Part shown: piece after piece, positions 32,493 through 32,990 of the stretch
Layout of the letters: each line of letters opens with the position of its first letter
How positions within the stretch are numbered: position 1 is the stretch's first letter
NCBI GenBank assembly: GCA_011389575.1
Contig: JAABUB010000036.1
Location: 1-32,990, forward strand
Source of the DNA: Desulfotignum sp.
Lineage (GTDB): Bacteria > Desulfobacterota > Desulfobacteria > Desulfobacterales > Desulfobacteraceae
DNA: 32,990 nt
Reading direction: 5' to 3'
Made by a program: the position numbers and the translations under genes
Notes under the pieces: model-generated
What the model saw: only the letters and a program-made list of their open reading frames with translations
What the model was told of the DNA's origin: nothing
Database searches by the model: none

Positions 32493-32990
32493 TCACCTGT
32501 TTTCAGAAGATGCCCCGGGATCCTGGTACCGTGTTTTTTGCATATCCCGGATCACCGGCACGGCAATGGTGAGCAGGGTGAGGGCAAGCAGTACCAGGCA
32601 GATGGGGCGCTGAAACAGGATCATGAAGCTGCCGTCCCCCAGACTGAGGGTTTCCCGCAGGCGGTTTTCCATGATCTCCCCGAGCACCACCCCCATGACC
32701 AGGGTCACCACGGGCCAGCCCATGCGCAGCAGGATATACCCCAGCACCCCCATGGCAATGGCAACTCCGGCATCGAACAACCGGGTGTTCACCGCATAGA
32801 TCCCCACCATGGAGATCACCATGATCACCACCGCCAGCAGCCGCCCCGGCACCTTCACGATCATGGCAAAAGGCCGCAGCCAGATCATGAGCATGGCAAA
32901 GGCTGCCACATTGATGAGCAGCATGGAAAAATACAGGGTGGAAATGAGGACCGGTTCCTTGACCAGGAGCAATGGTCCCGGATAGATGCC
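32493..32990 (-). CDS. tctA: TctA-type tripartite tricarboxylate transporter large permease subunit, C-terminal part
   Basis: The frame is open to the right edge (GIYPGP before LLLVKEP), so only the last 165 residues are seen. The sequence is hydrophobic, with about four membrane helices. It contains the TctA family blocks YPGPLLL, GIYAVNTRLFDAGVAIAMGVLGYILLRMGWPVVTLVMGVVLGEIMENRLRE with typical spacing, and GSFMILFQRPI. It would be the membrane channel of a TctABC transporter for a carboxylate or related anion. The small and binding subunits would lie outside the window. Confidence 0.88.
   Translation of the reverse strand, partial: GIYPGPLLLVKEPVLISTLYFSMLLINVAAFAMLMIWLRPFAMIVKVPGRLLAVVIMVISMVGIYAVNTRLFDAGVAIAMGVLGYILLRMGWPVVTLVMGVVLGEIMENRLRETLSLGDGSFMILFQRPICLVLLALTLLTIAVPVIRDMQKTRYQDPGASSENR

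Noticed and set aside
1..32990. CRISPR arrays, tRNA and rRNA genes, transposases
   Set aside because: No regularly spaced repeats, cloverleaf-like sequences, conserved rRNA blocks or transposase domains were recognised on either strand.

Overview
The window looks like chromosomal DNA of an anaerobic, sulfate-reducing bacterium of the Desulfobacteraceae type. The evidence is remnants of a Tmc electron-transfer complex (tetraheme cytochrome c3, cytochrome b-like membrane subunit, CCG-type iron-sulfur subunit), a MetV-like methylene-THF reductase C-terminal protein, a ferredoxin-type aldo/keto reductase, a TctA transporter subunit and a cytoplasmic-looking arylsulfotransferase. No CRISPR array, tRNA or rRNA was recognised.

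Layout. 1-4800 is an AT-richer accessory stretch: an intact Phd/PIN toxin-antitoxin pair with a clear promoter and operator, a HipB/HipA pair whose HipA has lost its kinase core, fragments of RhuM, DUF2235 and flavin oxidoreductase genes, a SnoaL-like protein and an intact BrnT/BrnA pair. A 21-base identical repeat lies at both ends of this stretch. 4818-6629 is a large SLC13-type permease with RCK_C domains. 6881-7036 is a cobalamin riboswitch, which now leads into a TrpD/alcohol dehydrogenase mosaic ORF. 7832-12615 is an intact YhaO/YhaN (SbcD/SbcC-like) nuclease-ATPase pair. 12733-15666 holds a CheY-like protein and, on the minus strand, two sensor kinase genes, one of them broken. 15745-17982 (minus) is the Tmc cluster, with frameshifts or truncation in all three tmc genes and an intact metV-like gene in the middle. 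18335-18815 is a broken VapBC pair. 18880-19079 is a collapsed second yhaO-yhaN copy. It lies immediately upstream of a 1633-residue exonuclease-RecQ-UvrD fusion helicase (19108-24009). After that come a glycine-zipper lipoprotein, diaminopropionate ammonia-lyase with a tiny coupled upstream ORF, a broken Asp/Glu racemase, a DUF3795 protein, an aldo/keto reductase, a 2-hydroxyacid dehydrogenase and a PPOX-type flavoprotein. On the minus strand are an SDR fragment, a glutaredoxin/radical-SAM-like fusion, an arylsulfotransferase and the end of tctA, which runs off the window.

Two themes stand out. First, many genes are internally collapsed: start and end are kept while the middle is missing (hipA, trpD-ADH, the PAS kinase, the racemase, yhaO'-yhaN'). 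In the yhaO'-yhaN' case the intact paralogue in the same window lets the breakpoint be read to a 7-base microhomology. Second, the relic shows that a YhaO/YhaN nuclease-ATPase pair once stood directly in front of the exonuclease-RecQ-UvrD helicase. This suggests a multi-enzyme DNA-processing (repair or defence) operon that has not, to my knowledge, been described as a unit.
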